Shown one piece after another: positions 34,902 to 47,384 of a stretch of 64,000 nucleotides of DNA. This stretch comes from Cercis canadensis (lineage: Eukaryota; Streptophyta; Magnoliopsida; Fabales; Fabaceae). The position numbers were made by a program, and so were the translations under genes. Each line of letters opens with the position of its first letter. Positions within the stretch are counted from its first letter, which is position 1. The notes under the pieces are model-generated. The model was not told the DNA's origin. It did no database searches and worked only from the letters and a program-made list of their open reading frames with translations. The stretch is taken from positions 29,314 through 93,313 of the forward strand of contig QAOA01000166.1 in the NCBI GenBank assembly GCA_003255065.1, written 5' to 3'.

Positions 34902-36560
34902 TTAGAGGCATTGAACTGGTCAATATTCTTGGGTGAAAGTCTTATAGAGACCCAGGAAGTCTTGTCGCAGTAGTTAATATTTAATTAGTTTGATGAATTA
35001 TTCCTTAACAACTGTGCACACTTTTTCTTCTTCCTTTGCTGATATCTCAAGAACTAAAGTGTATTTACGGAATGGTTGATACGGTCAATTATGTACATTA
35101 TTATATTTTTTTTTTATAATTAGCAGATAAGGACTAGTTAAAGGAATATTTAGGGTAGTTAACAGATTTTTTTTATTGGTCACATAGCAAAAATTTAGAG
35201 TGAGGGGAAGCTATCACATTCCAAGGTCATGGCATATCATAGGCCTCAACGAGTGCTTATAGTGGAGGTAGTTAATGTCAAGAAACTATCTCACCCAAAA
35301 ACTTAAGTTATTAAGTGAAAGCCTATGAATGATTTTATATATAAGACACCCCTGCACACGAAAATCCTTTGGGCTTAAAGCATGTGCAAAGCACATGTCA
35401 GTTATACCTTGAGCTCTTGATTAGAGGTGCTCTGGTACCATGTCAAAAAATCATCTCACTCAAAAGAGCTTAACAATTAGGTGAAAGCCTAAGAATAATT
35501 TTATATTTAACAGTTAATATATTGATTGAATCTGTCTGTTTTCAAATTTTTAAATTTGAGTTTGATTAAGTTCTAGAATGTAGGTAGAACCAAAAACACA
35601 TAAACATGAGGTAGTTTTCGATATATATGTTACGGTGTTTCAGACGTTTATGTGCGCACTGATGTAAGAGTTGTTGGATGCAGAAGGAAGAAAGTATGAA
35701 CCGTGTCAATATAATGGTTAATGAGAATCATTCTAAACTAAATATATATGTGGTAACCAACAAGAGCAAGACCATTTCAGATTATGTATCTTTATCAGCA
35801 AAGACTTAATTACTAATTAAGTCTTTGAGAAGAAAAAAAAGCCTAATCGCTAGTGGAAGCTTGCAAGACATTTCGTTTGAAGTTTTTGGTACCAAAATTT
35901 ATTCCTTATTGCTAATCTTCTCCTTCATATAATAAATATCAGAGTCACTCTTTTTATATTTTTAGAATAATAATTTAGAAAATTTATTGTTAGGTACCAC
36001 AAAATAAGAAATATTTACTATAATAATTTTTCCTTTTTTTAAAATAATTTTCATTAGTTTTTTGAAAAATTGTTTTCCCTTATCTTGTTGCATAAGGTCT
36101 TTTGAATTATTATTTTTTTTGTAGATAATGGCAATAAGGCTCAAACGTTCTTCATTTGTGATACAAGATGTTTGGCTACAATTAATAATAGTTTTTAAAA
36201 CTTTCTATTGAAATCATTTTTTATTTAAAAGCTCTGATATGTCCCATTAAAAAAATAAAAGCTATGATATAATTCGAATTAATTGTTTTCTTTTCAAAGT
36301 TTGTTAAACTATAACTGTCTTCATATTGCCCTATCTATTTAATTTCTTACTTTTTATTTTAAATTTAATTGCATCGTGCTAAATTTTGATTGGAGCAAAT
36401 ATTATATACGCTACTTCTTTTCAAATTAAATCTTAATGAGAAACTAATTAAAACAGTTTCTTACAAGTTTAATTATGTCCACTTAAATTTTTTTTTTCGG
36501 TTACATAAAATTTTAAGAGGTATGTGTCTCTAGCTCAAAGATAGGATGCACTGCATATTA
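34902..36560. other. GLP3 upstream region and spacer R (copy 2)
   Basis: 34902-35865 is collinear with the upstream region of GLP5 (43356-44279). 35866-36560 is spacer R. There is no coding frame. Confidence 0.65.
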
Positions 36561-36569
36561 ATTGAGCGA

Positions 36570-37130
36570 ATATGCTTGTTGACAGTCAAAGGTTTTTTTT
36601 TTCTTAACTAAGATGAGCTACACCTATTAATTTTTTTCTTCCCTGAATCAGCTTGAAACCCATAGGCCATATCTTTATTTTGCTATGACTATAGGCCACA
36701 TCTTAAACTTAGCTGAGTCTTTTTTGTTTTTTTGTTCTTATTGTTCTTTTTCTTTTTTGGCCTAATGTAGCTAAGTTTGTAGTTCAATTTGGATTTTATG
36801 TAATGGTGTTTCTGATTTTACATATATCCACAGCACATTGGGCTGAAATGCGTTCGGCATGATATTTATGGGATAGAGTAAGCAAAATTATACTATAGAT
36901 AGTCTAAGCTCCAAACAAAAGGAAAACTGCAGATAAAAACTAAATAAATAAAGGTAAGGGAAACTGCAGATGGGAACATTATATTGTTTGCTTTGAAGCT
37001 TTTTGAGTTTGGTATATAATGTCTAAGAATTTGCATGCCTGGTTCAGTCTCTGATATAGTTTCACAAGTTGGTGAAAAAATAATTCACTAATAAATTAGT
37101 TAGTAACTTGCAAAATATCGATCACGAAAG
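36570..37130. repeat. Array spacer R' (copy 3)
   Basis: Collinear with 28625-29260 and 8625-9300. Non-coding. Confidence 0.65.
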
Positions 37131-37391
37131 TGAAAATAATACAAAATACCATTGTCTATACAGTACTTCAGAAGTTAAAAAAAAGCACAATATTGCTTAT
37201 TGTATTAAATAATTCTAAACATGAATACATGTGTATAACATAAGGTGCATATAAACACACATTTTATTCTATATTGTAATTATCTTATAATGATTGCGTA
37301 AGACAAACCCCGAAACAAATCAAGTACAATTCCAATAGGTTAAAAGATCATATATATTTCAGCCTAATCATAGTTTCCAATTGTTGTCCCT

Positions 37392-38201
37392 TCAAAACTG
37401 CTTCTGAAGATAGTCAATTGTATTCTTGTCCACCTGAAAGGCTTTGGTGAGAACCTCTTGGGAGATAGACGGATTAGATCCAAATACATTATTTGCAATA
37501 ATGATAAGTCCAGGGTTTTGGCTGCTAAGACCAGAAATGGCAACAGCGTTCTCTTTACCCACATTGAGTTGGAAGTGAATTAGACCAATTGGGAACACAA
37601 ACACATCTCCTTTGTTTAGAATTTTTGTGAAGAGGCGGTTATCTGGGTTAGAAGTAACAAATCCAACGTAGAGAGTACCTTCTACGACTACAAGGATCTC
37701 AGTGGCTCGAGGGTGAGTGTGAGGAGGGTTGAGACCTTTAGGTGCAAAGTCTATGCGAGCCAAGGATATGCCAAGAGTGTTAAGTCCCAGTATCTCATTA
37801 ACAGCAACAGGAGTCACTTTTGAGCCAAGTGGGTTTGACGTATCTCCTTCCCTGAGTCCAGAGAAAAAGAAATCATTGGCTGAGGCTAGCTTTGGGTCCT
37901 TGCAGAATTTTCCATTCACAAACACTGCAAAAAAATTATTTGCTACCACAGGTGAGAAATAATGTTTAAAGTTTCCCTTCATTAAAAGTTAGTGCAATGA
38001 GAATCATGAGAAGAAACTTCATTTGTATAATTCAATCTTTTGAAGTAACAGAAAAGATTAAGGTATGTACGTACCAGCACCAGTGGTCTTTGTGTCATTG
38101 ATAGCCACACAGAAGTCCTGCAGTGGGCTGGGATCAGAGGCAAAGGCACAAGAAGATGCCAAAGCCAAGAAGGCAACTAGAAATACGTAAATTGCTTTCA
38201 T
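37392..38201 (-). CDS. GLP4: germin-like protein (type I), two exons
   Basis: Exon 1 38201-38075 (127 bp), exon 2 37924-37392 (533 bp), 219 residues, GT/AG intron. Signal peptide [20 protein letters not shown], Cys31/Cys50, NDT sequon, box 1 [11 protein letters not shown] (His111, His113, Glu118), box 2 FPIGLIHF (His159). It is nearest to GLP2, with LREGDT for [21 protein letters not shown] and TKILNKG; the last features are shared with type II copies, so gene conversion between types is possible. Predicted secreted cupin. TATA at 38285-38295. Confidence 0.93.
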
Positions 38202-38295
38202 GTTTTCTCTTTTTCTAACAACTTTAATCACTTTTGAGTATTTATGCCTGGATAGGGGTGAGATTCTCCCAAAGATAACAATGTCTATTTATAAG

Positions 38296-39567
38296 CATGT
38301 GGTATTGAACTGGTCCATAGTTTTACATGCACGAAGCATATAGAGACCTAGTACGTCTTAAGTGATAGTTTCAATCTTGTATTAATTGCATGAATTGTTC
38401 TTTAACAACTACGCCCAACTTTTTCTTTTGTCGTCTTGTCAAGATCAAGTTATTGTGATATGATATAGCACATACGGTCAATGATGTGCGTTATTTATAA
38501 TTAGCATTTAGCTAGGTCCTTGGAATTGAAGATCAGGGTTGTTTATAGACTGAAGTTGACACAGTCTCTTTTAGCACAAAAGAAAAAGAAGAATCTGTTT
38601 CATTTTTTATTAGTTATATATTATAGTAATATATTTTGAACAAGAAGCACATATGCATGAGTTGTTACGTTATCGATCAAATTAACACCTGCACACTTTG
38701 ATGCCAATTGTCAAATGGCTGTTGGGAGAACAAGTAAGTGAATTTGGTTACCAATTAATAAGACTCATTCTAAACTCATTTGCAAACGGAAGGTAGCAAG
38801 ACTACTTTTTCCTTTTGTTTGTGTGAGAAGAAATCAAGTCTTTCGTGTTTTCTTTTTTGTGGAAAAGTTATATCATGTCTTATAATTTGAAGGAATATAA
38901 CATGAATGTTAGTTTTAGCTAGGAACAATAATTGAATTGGCCCTTTGAGCACATTTATGATATGAGGCTAATTCAACTATATGTTTGTAGACTTGTTCAT
39001 GATTCCCATTTTAACATGACCAGGTTGAAGATTAAGGGTCAATTACAATAGGGTTTGAGTTCTATCAAAAGGGGGGGAAAAAAAAGGTTTTGAATATTTA
39101 TCAAATTATTACTGTTATTTATTTATTTACTGCACTTTTTAAAATAAGAGTCTCTATTACTTAACATAATTTACAAAAAAAAATGAAAGTTCTTTTTGCA
39201 CAAAAAATATTTTGAAAAGATACCATTCACAATATCTCCGATTCTTAAGTTTTATTTTTCATTCAAAAATAAAATTTATAATTGATAGACTTTGAGATGG
39301 GCTCAGCCATAGTACAACCCCAACGCTTGAGCAATCAAATGTTAAGTTGAGATTAGCATTAATTCAATTTTTTTAAGTTTTTAACTTCAATTCGAATATA
39401 AAAATTCGATGAAATGTTTGCTTGATTACCTTTTTTTTTTTTCTTTAATATGTAGATAAAACTACATTTTTTACCTAAAGATAGGGCCTTAAGAATTTCG
39501 GAGATGATTCCCTACCTGTGACAAACAAAATACAGAAACTAATGATAGCTTGAGATTAATGATAATC
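38296..39567. other. GLP4 upstream region
   Basis: Collinear with the regions upstream of GLP1 and GLP2. No gene. This copy has the single-copy state of the segment that is repeated around the N at 31081. Confidence 0.6.
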
Positions 39568-39835
39568 TGCTGGGGTTTTCTTAAGGAATTGGCATCGCTA
39601 CCAACTACCAAACCGAGCTACAAGCTATAATCCAAGGTTTGAAGCTAGCTTGGGATTGTGAGTTCAGGAAGGTGAGCTTACAAAGTGATTCTCGTGTTCG
39701 AAGTGTCCAACAAGAGCAAGGTGGCTTTCATCAGCATGCATCACTCTTTCATAATATCAAAGCTGTTCTAGCTGGGACTGGGAGATGAGGTTTAGAGCTA
39801 TCTTTAGAGAGACTAATCAATGTGTCGATTTCATG
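39568..39835 (+). pseudogene. RNase H-like (RVT_3) fragment
   Basis: Same fragment as 31985-32255: TELQAIIQGLKLAWDCEFRK-like start, HxxRETNQCVDFMA-like end, with a TGA between. A decayed LINE-derived domain carried along in the type I repeat unit. Confidence 0.7.
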
Positions 39836-40561
39836 GCCTAAATCTGTTGAATAATTTAGGATTAAACTCTTCTTTATTATGTATTATTTTGTTTGTGTTG
39901 ACCTAGTCTTTAAGAGTTTGGCTATAGTGTTCTGTAGAAAATGGTCAATGCTAACTAAATTTTAGGAAGTAGTGTCGCACGTTTTAGTGCCTATTCTCTT
40001 GTTACTTTTATTGTGTACTAGCCTATATAAAGGCCACAGTTTTTAATGAATGATGTAGTACATTTCCCTTCTCTACTCTCTTTTACGTTTTATCTTCTTC
40101 TCTTGTTAACAAAATCGGTACTAGGCATAATTCGAAGTTAAGGATGTGGTCTTTTCCGCTGCTTGAGATTTCTTTGATTTGTTTGGCAAATAATATGGCA
40201 ATTAGTGTTACCAGGAGCTAGCTTTTTCTTCATTCTTCTCTTTTGTACCAAAAAAAACAAACTTAAATCAGCTAGATGGGTTGCTCACTTATACTTGTTT
40301 CGAGTTGATTTTTGGCACGTTAAAATCCATCTACACATTACAAAATATATTTCTTGTTTTTAGAGTTGTTTGAATAGTGTTTAAATGGCATATTCTGATA
40401 ATTTTGACAAGTAAAACAATTACATTATTGTAAAATTTTGTTAAGAGTGGCAATTTAATTTTTCCAGAAGAATGTCTTATATCCATTATAAATAAACTTA
40501 ATTTATTTATTCCTAATATTTTTTAATTCGTACAAAAACAAATCAGTTATAGGACTTTTTT

Positions 40562-41571
40562 GTTAATTCCACAATTCTCTAAGCCAGTTTTTGATGATAA
40601 CAAATGACTATGTGTTTGACTAATCATGTGCTTTGTCTCTTAGTGTTTATTTCAAGGAAAATTAGTATGAATTCTGAAGAACTAATTCTGCTTTCAAGAA
40701 CTAGTTCTAGCTAAGAAGGATCTATTCCACCTAGTTTTATATGTAACATTCTATTGATGTGGAAAATGACTCTTACTATGCAAATAAGTCATGAGAGGAC
40801 CTTGCTTCTGTCAGGCATTTTCCTGTGCATGATGAGGAAATTTCCTCTTTGAGGAGTTGTTGAGGAGATTCACAATTCAAGGGAAAAAGCATGTATTGTT
40901 TATTCTAAAATTGAAAAGATAAAGCAATTGGATTTCCATGTGCTGAATGGTGGACATCTGTCCTAGAGGAGCGGTTATCCAAGTCTCTTCACGTGGGCTC
41001 ATCTTCTTTTAAGTAGAGAAATTCTTCAAGACTTCAAAAAAAGAGAAATAGAGAGCAAAAATATGCAGCTCAAGTTAGAGAGAGAATATCATCTTTTCTA
41101 AACTTCTAGAACTCGTTTCTGCATGTCTCTCTCCATCTTCCTCAAGTACACTAAATTGTTATATTCTGCTCTTTTGAGAGTTCGATCTTATTTGGGTATT
41201 TTTCTTTGATAGGGGTTTTTTATTCAAATTTCTAGGGAGAAATCTGGGTGTGTGATCTTCCTTCATGTGAGTTGGAAGAGATGAGTTTATAGTGAGCTTT
41301 GAAGAAAAACCATGGATGTAAGCTTGGAGAAGTTTTGACAACTAAACTTGGATCTTAGTGGAACCTCAAGAAATTGAGAGACTGAATGTAGGCAATTTGG
41401 CCAAACCACTATAAACTCCTGTGTCAAATTTCTTCTCCTTAATTTTGAGCTATTTACATTTCTGAGATATATATGTGATTCTAATGCTGAAGTATGATAT
41501 TATGAGTTTCTATTACTTTGCTCTCCTTTGATTTAACTAGCTCTGATTTTCTGCTGAATAATGTTTTATCA
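40562..41571 (+). mobile_element. Probable copia (SIRE-type) LTR, continues into a gap
   Basis: Starts TGTTAATTCCACAATTC followed by GTTTTTGATGATAACAAA, the usual start of SIRE/Maximus LTRs in plants. It interrupts the array spacer after AGTTATAGGACTTTTT; the uninterrupted version is at 33120-33210, and the spacer resumes after the N run at 41679. The internal region and second LTR, if any, are hidden in the gap or absent. Confidence 0.6.
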
Positions 41572-41678
41572 NNNNNNNNNNNNNNNNNNNNNNNNNNNNN
41601 NNNNNNNNNNNNNNNNNNNNNNNNNNNNNNNNNNNNNNNNNNNNNNNNNNNNNNNNNNNNNNNNNNNNNNNNNNNNNN
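41572..41678. other. Assembly gap (107 N)
   Basis: N run inside a copia LTR insertion. The true length is unknown, because a full element could be missing here. Confidence 0.9.
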
Positions 41679-42329
41679 AAACCACACAGCAATAAATTTA
41701 AGTTATGAAAATGTAATATATATTGTAGTTCAACTTGGCATTATTACAAATAGTGTTTTTTATTTTATATATATCCACAACACATTAAGAATTTTAATAA
41801 TTGAGTAAATTAATATGTTTCCCTTTTTGGCAGAAATGCATCCTGCTTGATGATATTCATGGAATAAATTAAGCACAATTATTTTTAGATAGTCTAAACT
41901 CCAAAGGTAAGGGAAACTACAGCTGGGAAAATTATACTGTTTGTTTCGAAGTATTCTGAGTTTGGTATGTAATGGCAGAGAAATTGCATGCATGGTTCAG
42001 TCACTGATCTGGTTCCACAAGTTACTAAAGAAATAAATCACTAATTAATTAGTTAGTAACTAGCAAAATATCGATCAAGAATGTGAAAATAATACAAAAT
42101 ATCATTGTTTGTACAGTACCACAGAATTGTGTTTAAAAAATATCAGCATTGCTTATTTTATTAAATAATTCCAAACATGAATTCATGTGTATAATATAAG
42201 GTGCATAGAAACACGCATTTTATTCTATCTTGTAATTGTCTTATAATGGTTGCATAAGGCAAACCTAGAGATAAATCAAGTACTATTCAAATAGGTTAAA
42301 AGATCATATATATTTCAACCCAATCCTAG

Positions 42330-43261
42330 TTTCTAATTGTTGTCCCTTCAAAACTGCTTCTAAAGATAGTCAATTGTATTCTTGTCCACTTGAAAAGCTT
42401 TGGTGAGAACCTCTTTAGAGATAGAAGGATTGGATCCAAATACATTATTTGCAACAGTGATAAGTCCAGGGTTTTGGCTACTGAGACCAGAAATGGCAAT
42501 AGCGTTCTTTTTAGCCACATTTAGTTGGAAGTGAATGAGACTAATTGGGAACACAAACACATCTCCTTTGTTGAGAATTTTGGTAAAGAGGCGGTTTTCT
42601 GGGTTAGAAGTAACAAATCCAACGTAGAGAGTACCTTCTAAGACTACAAGGATCTCAGTGGCTCGCAGGTGAGTGTGAGGAGGGTTGAGACCTTTAGGTG
42701 CAAAGTCTATGTGAGCCAAGGATATGCCAAGAGTGGGTTGGATGTGTTTCCTTCCTTGAGTCCAGAGAAGAAGAAATCATTGGCTGAGGCTAGCTTTGGG
42801 TCCTTGCAGAATTTTCCATTCACAAACACTGTAAGTAAAGTGTATAAGAAAAAACATTATTTACTGCCTCATATATTTGACAAGATTCAAAAGGATAGCA
42901 TCTAATAATAATCTACACAAATTGAATAAATGATTCCACAATTTGGTATAAACTTTAGTTATTTGCAAAAAGCTCATGTTTTTTTTTTTATATATCATTT
43001 GGCTTATATCTCTAAACAAAAAAAATTCTGCAACTTCTTCCTCTCAAAACTACCATTAACTAGTTGTTTTAATGAGTGTCTTCCAAAAAAATAAATAGTG
43101 AAGACACTATACTCGTTTTAAATTAAGATACCTACCACCCTTAGTAGTTTTGGTGTCATTGATAGCCACACAGAAGTCCTGGAGTGGACTGGGATCAAAG
43201 GCAAAGACACCAGAAGATGCCAAGCCAAGAAGGCAACTACGAATGAGCAAATAGCTTTCAT
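42330..43261 (-). pseudogene. GLP5: germin-like pseudogene (type II)
   Basis: Exon 1 (43261-43136) has a 1 bp deletion in the signal peptide (GCTTGGCATC where GLP3 has GCTTTAGCATC). Exon 2 (from 42828) has a 52 bp deletion at 42735 relative to the intact copies, between two AGTG repeats, which removes the segment around [10 protein letters not shown] and shifts the frame. The remaining open part (42360-42719) has box 1 HTHLRATE (Pro to Leu) and box 2 FPISLIHF (Gly to Ser), and stops at a TAG replacing Gln after NTIDYL. TATA box (43345-43355), splice donor and acceptor are still intact. Confidence 0.9.
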
Positions 43262-44279
43262 TTTGTCTCTGTGCAACTCTATTGAGTATTGAGTATATTT
43301 TTCTGTATCAGTTGTAGTGAGATTCTTGCATGGAGAAACAATGTCTATTTATAAGTTAGAGGCATTGAACTGGTCAATATTCTTGGGTGAAAGTCTTATA
43401 GAGGACCGAGTAAGTCTTGTCGTAGTAGTTAATATTTAATTAGTTTGATGAATTATTCCGTAAAAACTATGCACACTTTTTCTTCTTCCTTAGCTAATAT
43501 CTTAAGATCTAAACATGGTCAATTATGCACATTATTAAATTTTTTTATAATTAGATTATAAGGACTAGTTAAAGGAATATTTAGGGTAGTTAATGGATTT
43601 TTTTTTTTTTTGTTTACAAAGCAAAAATTTGGGATGAGGGGAGGCTACCACATTTTAAGGTCATGGCATATCATAGACCTCAATGAGAGCTTAAGGTTGA
43701 GGTAGTTAATGTCAATAAATTAACTATCGTGTTAGGTTAGGTGAAAACCAATGAATGATTTTATATATAAGATACCCCCGCACACGAAAGTTCTTTGGAC
43801 TTAAAGCATGGGCAAAGCACAGACCAGTTATGCCTTGAGCGCTTGGTCAAAGATGCTCTAATACCATGTCAAAAAACTATCTTACACAAAAGCTTAACTA
43901 TTAGGTGAATGCCTAAGAATAATTTTATATATAATAGTTAATAGATTGATTGAATCTGTCTGTTTTCATGAAATTTGAGTTGGATTAAATTCCAGAATGT
44001 ATGTGGAACAAAGAAAGGTATTTTTCTATATATGCGTTACAGTGTTTCAGACATTTAAGTGTGCACTGATGTCAGAGCTGTTGGATGCAGAAGGAAGAAA
44101 GTATGAACCATGTCAATATAATGGTTAATGAGAATCATTCTAAACTAAATATATATGTGGTAACCAACAAAAGCAAGACCATTTCAGATTATGTATCTTT
44201 ATCAACAAAGACTTATCAACTTAATAGATAAATTGAAAAAAGAAAAAAGAAAAAAGAAAAGCCTAATCGCTAGTGGAAG

Positions 44280-45061
44280 CGTGCAAGACATTTAGTTTGG
44301 AGTTTTTGGTATTAAAAAAGTTATTCCATATTGCTAATCTTCTCCTTAATATAATAAATACCAGGGTCACTCTTTTTATATTTTTACGATAATAATTTAG
44401 AAAATTTATTGTTAGGTACCTCAAGATAGAAAATATTTATTATAATAAATTTCCTTTTTTAAAAAAAATTATTCATTAGTTTTTTGAAAATTTGTTTTCT
44501 CCTTATCTTGTTGCATAAGGGTTTTTTAATTATTATTTTATAGATAATGGCAACATGGCTCAAACGTTCTTCTTTTGTGATACAAGACGTTTGGCTACAC
44601 TTAATAAGAGTTTTTAAAACTTTCTATTGAAATCATTTTTTATTTAAAAAGCTCTAATATGTCTCAAAAAAATAAAGGCTATGATATAATTCGAATTACT
44701 TATTTTCTTGTCAAAATTTGTTAAACTATAACTTTCTTCATGTTGTCCTATCTATTTAGTTTCTTACTTTTTATTTTAAATTTAATGCCATCGTGCTCAA
44801 TTTTGTTTGGGGCAAATATTATAAACACTAATTCTTTTCAAATCAAATCTTAATGAGAAACTAATTAAAACTGTATTTTATAAGTTTAATTACATCCACT
44901 TAAAGTTTTTTGTTTGGTTACATAAAAATTTAAGATGTAGATATGTTTCCCTAGCTCAAAGATAGGATGCACTGCATATTGAATGCCTATCAGCAAAGGA
45001 TTGTTACCAGGATTTCAAACTGAAGACCTTTTCATCAATGCAAATTGATCCTACTATATAT
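44280..45061. repeat. Array spacer R (copy 3)
   Basis: Collinear with 7795-8570 and 35866-36560. It ends where the Tat-like LTR remnant begins (45062, AGGGAAGGTATTAGCATCC). Confidence 0.65.
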
Positions 45062-45353
45062 ATAGGGAAGGTATTAGCATCCTACAACACCCATTCTTAG
45101 AACGGTTACCCATTTAATCACTTTGTTAGGCCTTGTCAACCCTTCTAGCAAAATCTAAAAAGATGTCTCAAGACTATTGGGTAGAGATAGTGNCATCAAT
45201 GCAAATTGATCCTACTATATATATAGGGAAGGTATTAGCATCCTACAACACCCGTTCTTAGAACGGTTACCCATTTAATCACTTTGTTAGGCCTTGCCAA
45301 CCCTTCTAGCAAAATCTAAAAAGATGTCTCAAGACTATTGGGTAGAGATAGTG
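45033..45353. repeat. 160 bp direct repeat around a single N
   Basis: 45033-45192 and 45194-45353 are near-identical with an N at 45193, crossing the boundary between spacer R and the LTR remnant. The homologous 10.5-10.7 kb region has one copy. Confidence 0.85.
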
Positions 45354-46324
45354 ATTGTCATTACAATCCTCCCCATAATCTATACCGTCATAGGCAATTT
45401 TTAACATTTTATTATCTTAGTGATAATTAGAAAATGTACGAAAGGCAATTTATTATGTATGTTAAAAAAATGAGTTTGAGATTTGTGGCAAAAAAAAATT
45501 TATTGGAGGTCTTTCTTTAAGCCCACCAGCATATCTTGAAAGGCTAAAAGGACACTCCTCACCTCCAGAATATCAAAACGTCAGCATCATTATGGCTAAT
45601 TTTGATTATTCTCTCATCGGTAATCTTGTTCTAGTAGTTTAAGGAAAATGAAATTAGGATGTTATGCTCAGGATTTAATTTTAGGGAAAATTATGCATAG
45701 AAAATATCTTTATTAAGAGTTGACCTCAAGCCAATACTTATGGCAAAACTAGAGGGATCCTTTTACCTCTAAAATGTCAAAATGTTGTCATCATTATGGC
45801 TAGTTTTGATTATTCTCTCATCGGTAATCTAACTCTAGCATAAGTAAAAATAATGATAAAATGAGATAAAATGCAATGTAGCAAATAAATGACAAAGATA
45901 TAGTAATTAAAGAAATAAAAGCTATATTGAGAATTTCATTAGCCACACCAGTATGTTTAGCATAACCGAGAAATTGTCCCTCACCTCAGAAAAATTAAAA
46001 AAAAGTGTCAACACAATTATTCCCTAACTTAGTTCGTCGTCAGGGTTTAATTTTATTTTCAAAAAAGAATTAAGTATAATATGAAATGCATAAAGCATAA
46101 AAATTAAATAAATAAGGATTCTTGAGATAAAATAAAGGTGATGATAACAATAAGTAAATAATAAATAAATAAAGATTATAAAATTAATTAATTAAAATGG
46201 CTGAAAACAAACAAGGATCCTAAATGAAAATGGTCTAAAATAGAAAGGCCTAACTAAATACATTGAATACTATAACTCTTAAATAGAAAATAAACAAAAA
46301 GATAACCTGGCCCAATTAAAAGAA
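45062..46324 (-). mobile_element. Tat-like LTR remnant (copy 2)
   Basis: Collinear with 10545-11555, on the minus strand. Read on the opposite strand it matches 27.5-28.4 kb of the intact 3' LTR. It carries Pack-MULE 2 at the same position as Pack-MULE 1 in the first remnant, so the insertion precedes the duplication of this segment. Confidence 0.7.
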
Positions 46325-47319
46325 GGACAAAATTTAGGTAAAGTTACATAAGTGCTAGTGATAATATTTTCCTATTAAAATATTACATATGTATTATTTT
46401 TTACACATTAGCAGCCACATTATCTCTTCATTATTCCTCAAAATTTCATTTCACCTATGCTTAATTTCTCTCTTACCTAGCAACCTCCAATGATGTCCCT
46501 CCCTTCCTCTGCAACAATCCTTCACTCCCACTCTCCAACCATAGTTATGGGCGGCTAAAGCGCTAATGAGGATGAAGCCAGATTACTTGAGAACATATAC
46601 CCCAGAAGGAATCGATGAAATGGAGTGGGGTACCTTAGAGACAGCAATAACCCTTTGGATTCAACACTTTCAGGTTGTTCTAAAGAAAGTTCTTTTTTCT
46701 CAGAAAATAAACTTTGCAACCAAGTTTTGGGTACAATCATGGAAGGGCTAGTCTAGCTAGAATGCTTCATCAAAATATCTGATAAAATCATGGCAGTCTT
46801 CTTTCGATTCGAAGAAGGTGTTGCCAGAAGCAACAAAGAGCCGCAAAAGTTGTTGAAGCTATTGGATATGTTTGAATCCATGGAAAAACTCAAACCTGAA
46901 TTCCCAAAAAAAATTGATGACAAAGCTGGAGTCAATATCTACACGTGGTTTTGAGAGTTGGAAAAACTCCTAATTGATGCCTCAAGCAAAGTATTCTAGG
47001 AGTTTGGCCTGCAAATAGAAGGGAATTCTGATGGGTTTCCACCTCCCCGTGATGGCTCCATTCCAAAACTCATAAGATACACCATTAATTACTTCAAGTA
47101 CCTAGCTACGGACAATTAATGAGGGATTGTTGTAGAGAGAGGAAAGGACACCATTGGAGGTTGCTGGGGAGAGAAAAATTGGATGTTGGTGAAGATAAAA
47201 TTCTAAAGAATAATGAAGAGATTATTTGACTGCTGAAGTGTGAAAAATAATATACATGTAATCTTTTAATAGGAGAACAACACTACTAGCACCTATGAAA
47301 CTTTATTTAAGTTTTGTCC
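46325..47319 (+). mobile_element. Pack-MULE 2, EXO70 cargo, both TIRs present
   Basis: The left end GGACAAAATTTAGGTAAAG and right end (minus strand) GGACAAAACTTAAATAAAG begin inverted repeats of about 190 bp that include GTGCTAGT, CCTATTAAAA and the ACCTCCAATG / CATTGGAGGT pair. The internal part is an EXO70-derived fragment and there is no transposase. No convincing 9 bp target duplication is seen (TTAAAAGAA versus TAATTTAAT). Confidence 0.82.
46560..47120 (+). pseudogene. EXO70-like fragment (captured), copy 2
   Basis: Reads IDEMEWGTLETAITLWIQHF, then in another frame CFIKISDKIMAVFFRFEEGV, ESMEKLKPEF, LEKLLIDASSKVF, EFGLQIEGNSDGFPPPRDGS and RYTINYFKYLATDN. It is collinear with the central EXO70 region. 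A frameshift near 46700 and stops at 46754 (LV*), 46955 (WF*) and 46999 break it. It lacks the 119 bp duplication of copy 1. Shared mutations with copy 1 show that one capture was later duplicated. Confidence 0.8.
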
Positions 47320-47384
47320 TAATTTAATTACTTATAATAGATATTTGAATTACTTTTGGCAAAATTAAAAAGCGACTCTTAACC

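Noticed and set aside
46316..47328. 9 bp target duplication for Pack-MULE 2
   Set aside because: Flanks TTAAAAGAA and TAATTTAAT do not match, so I could not confirm it despite clear TIRs.
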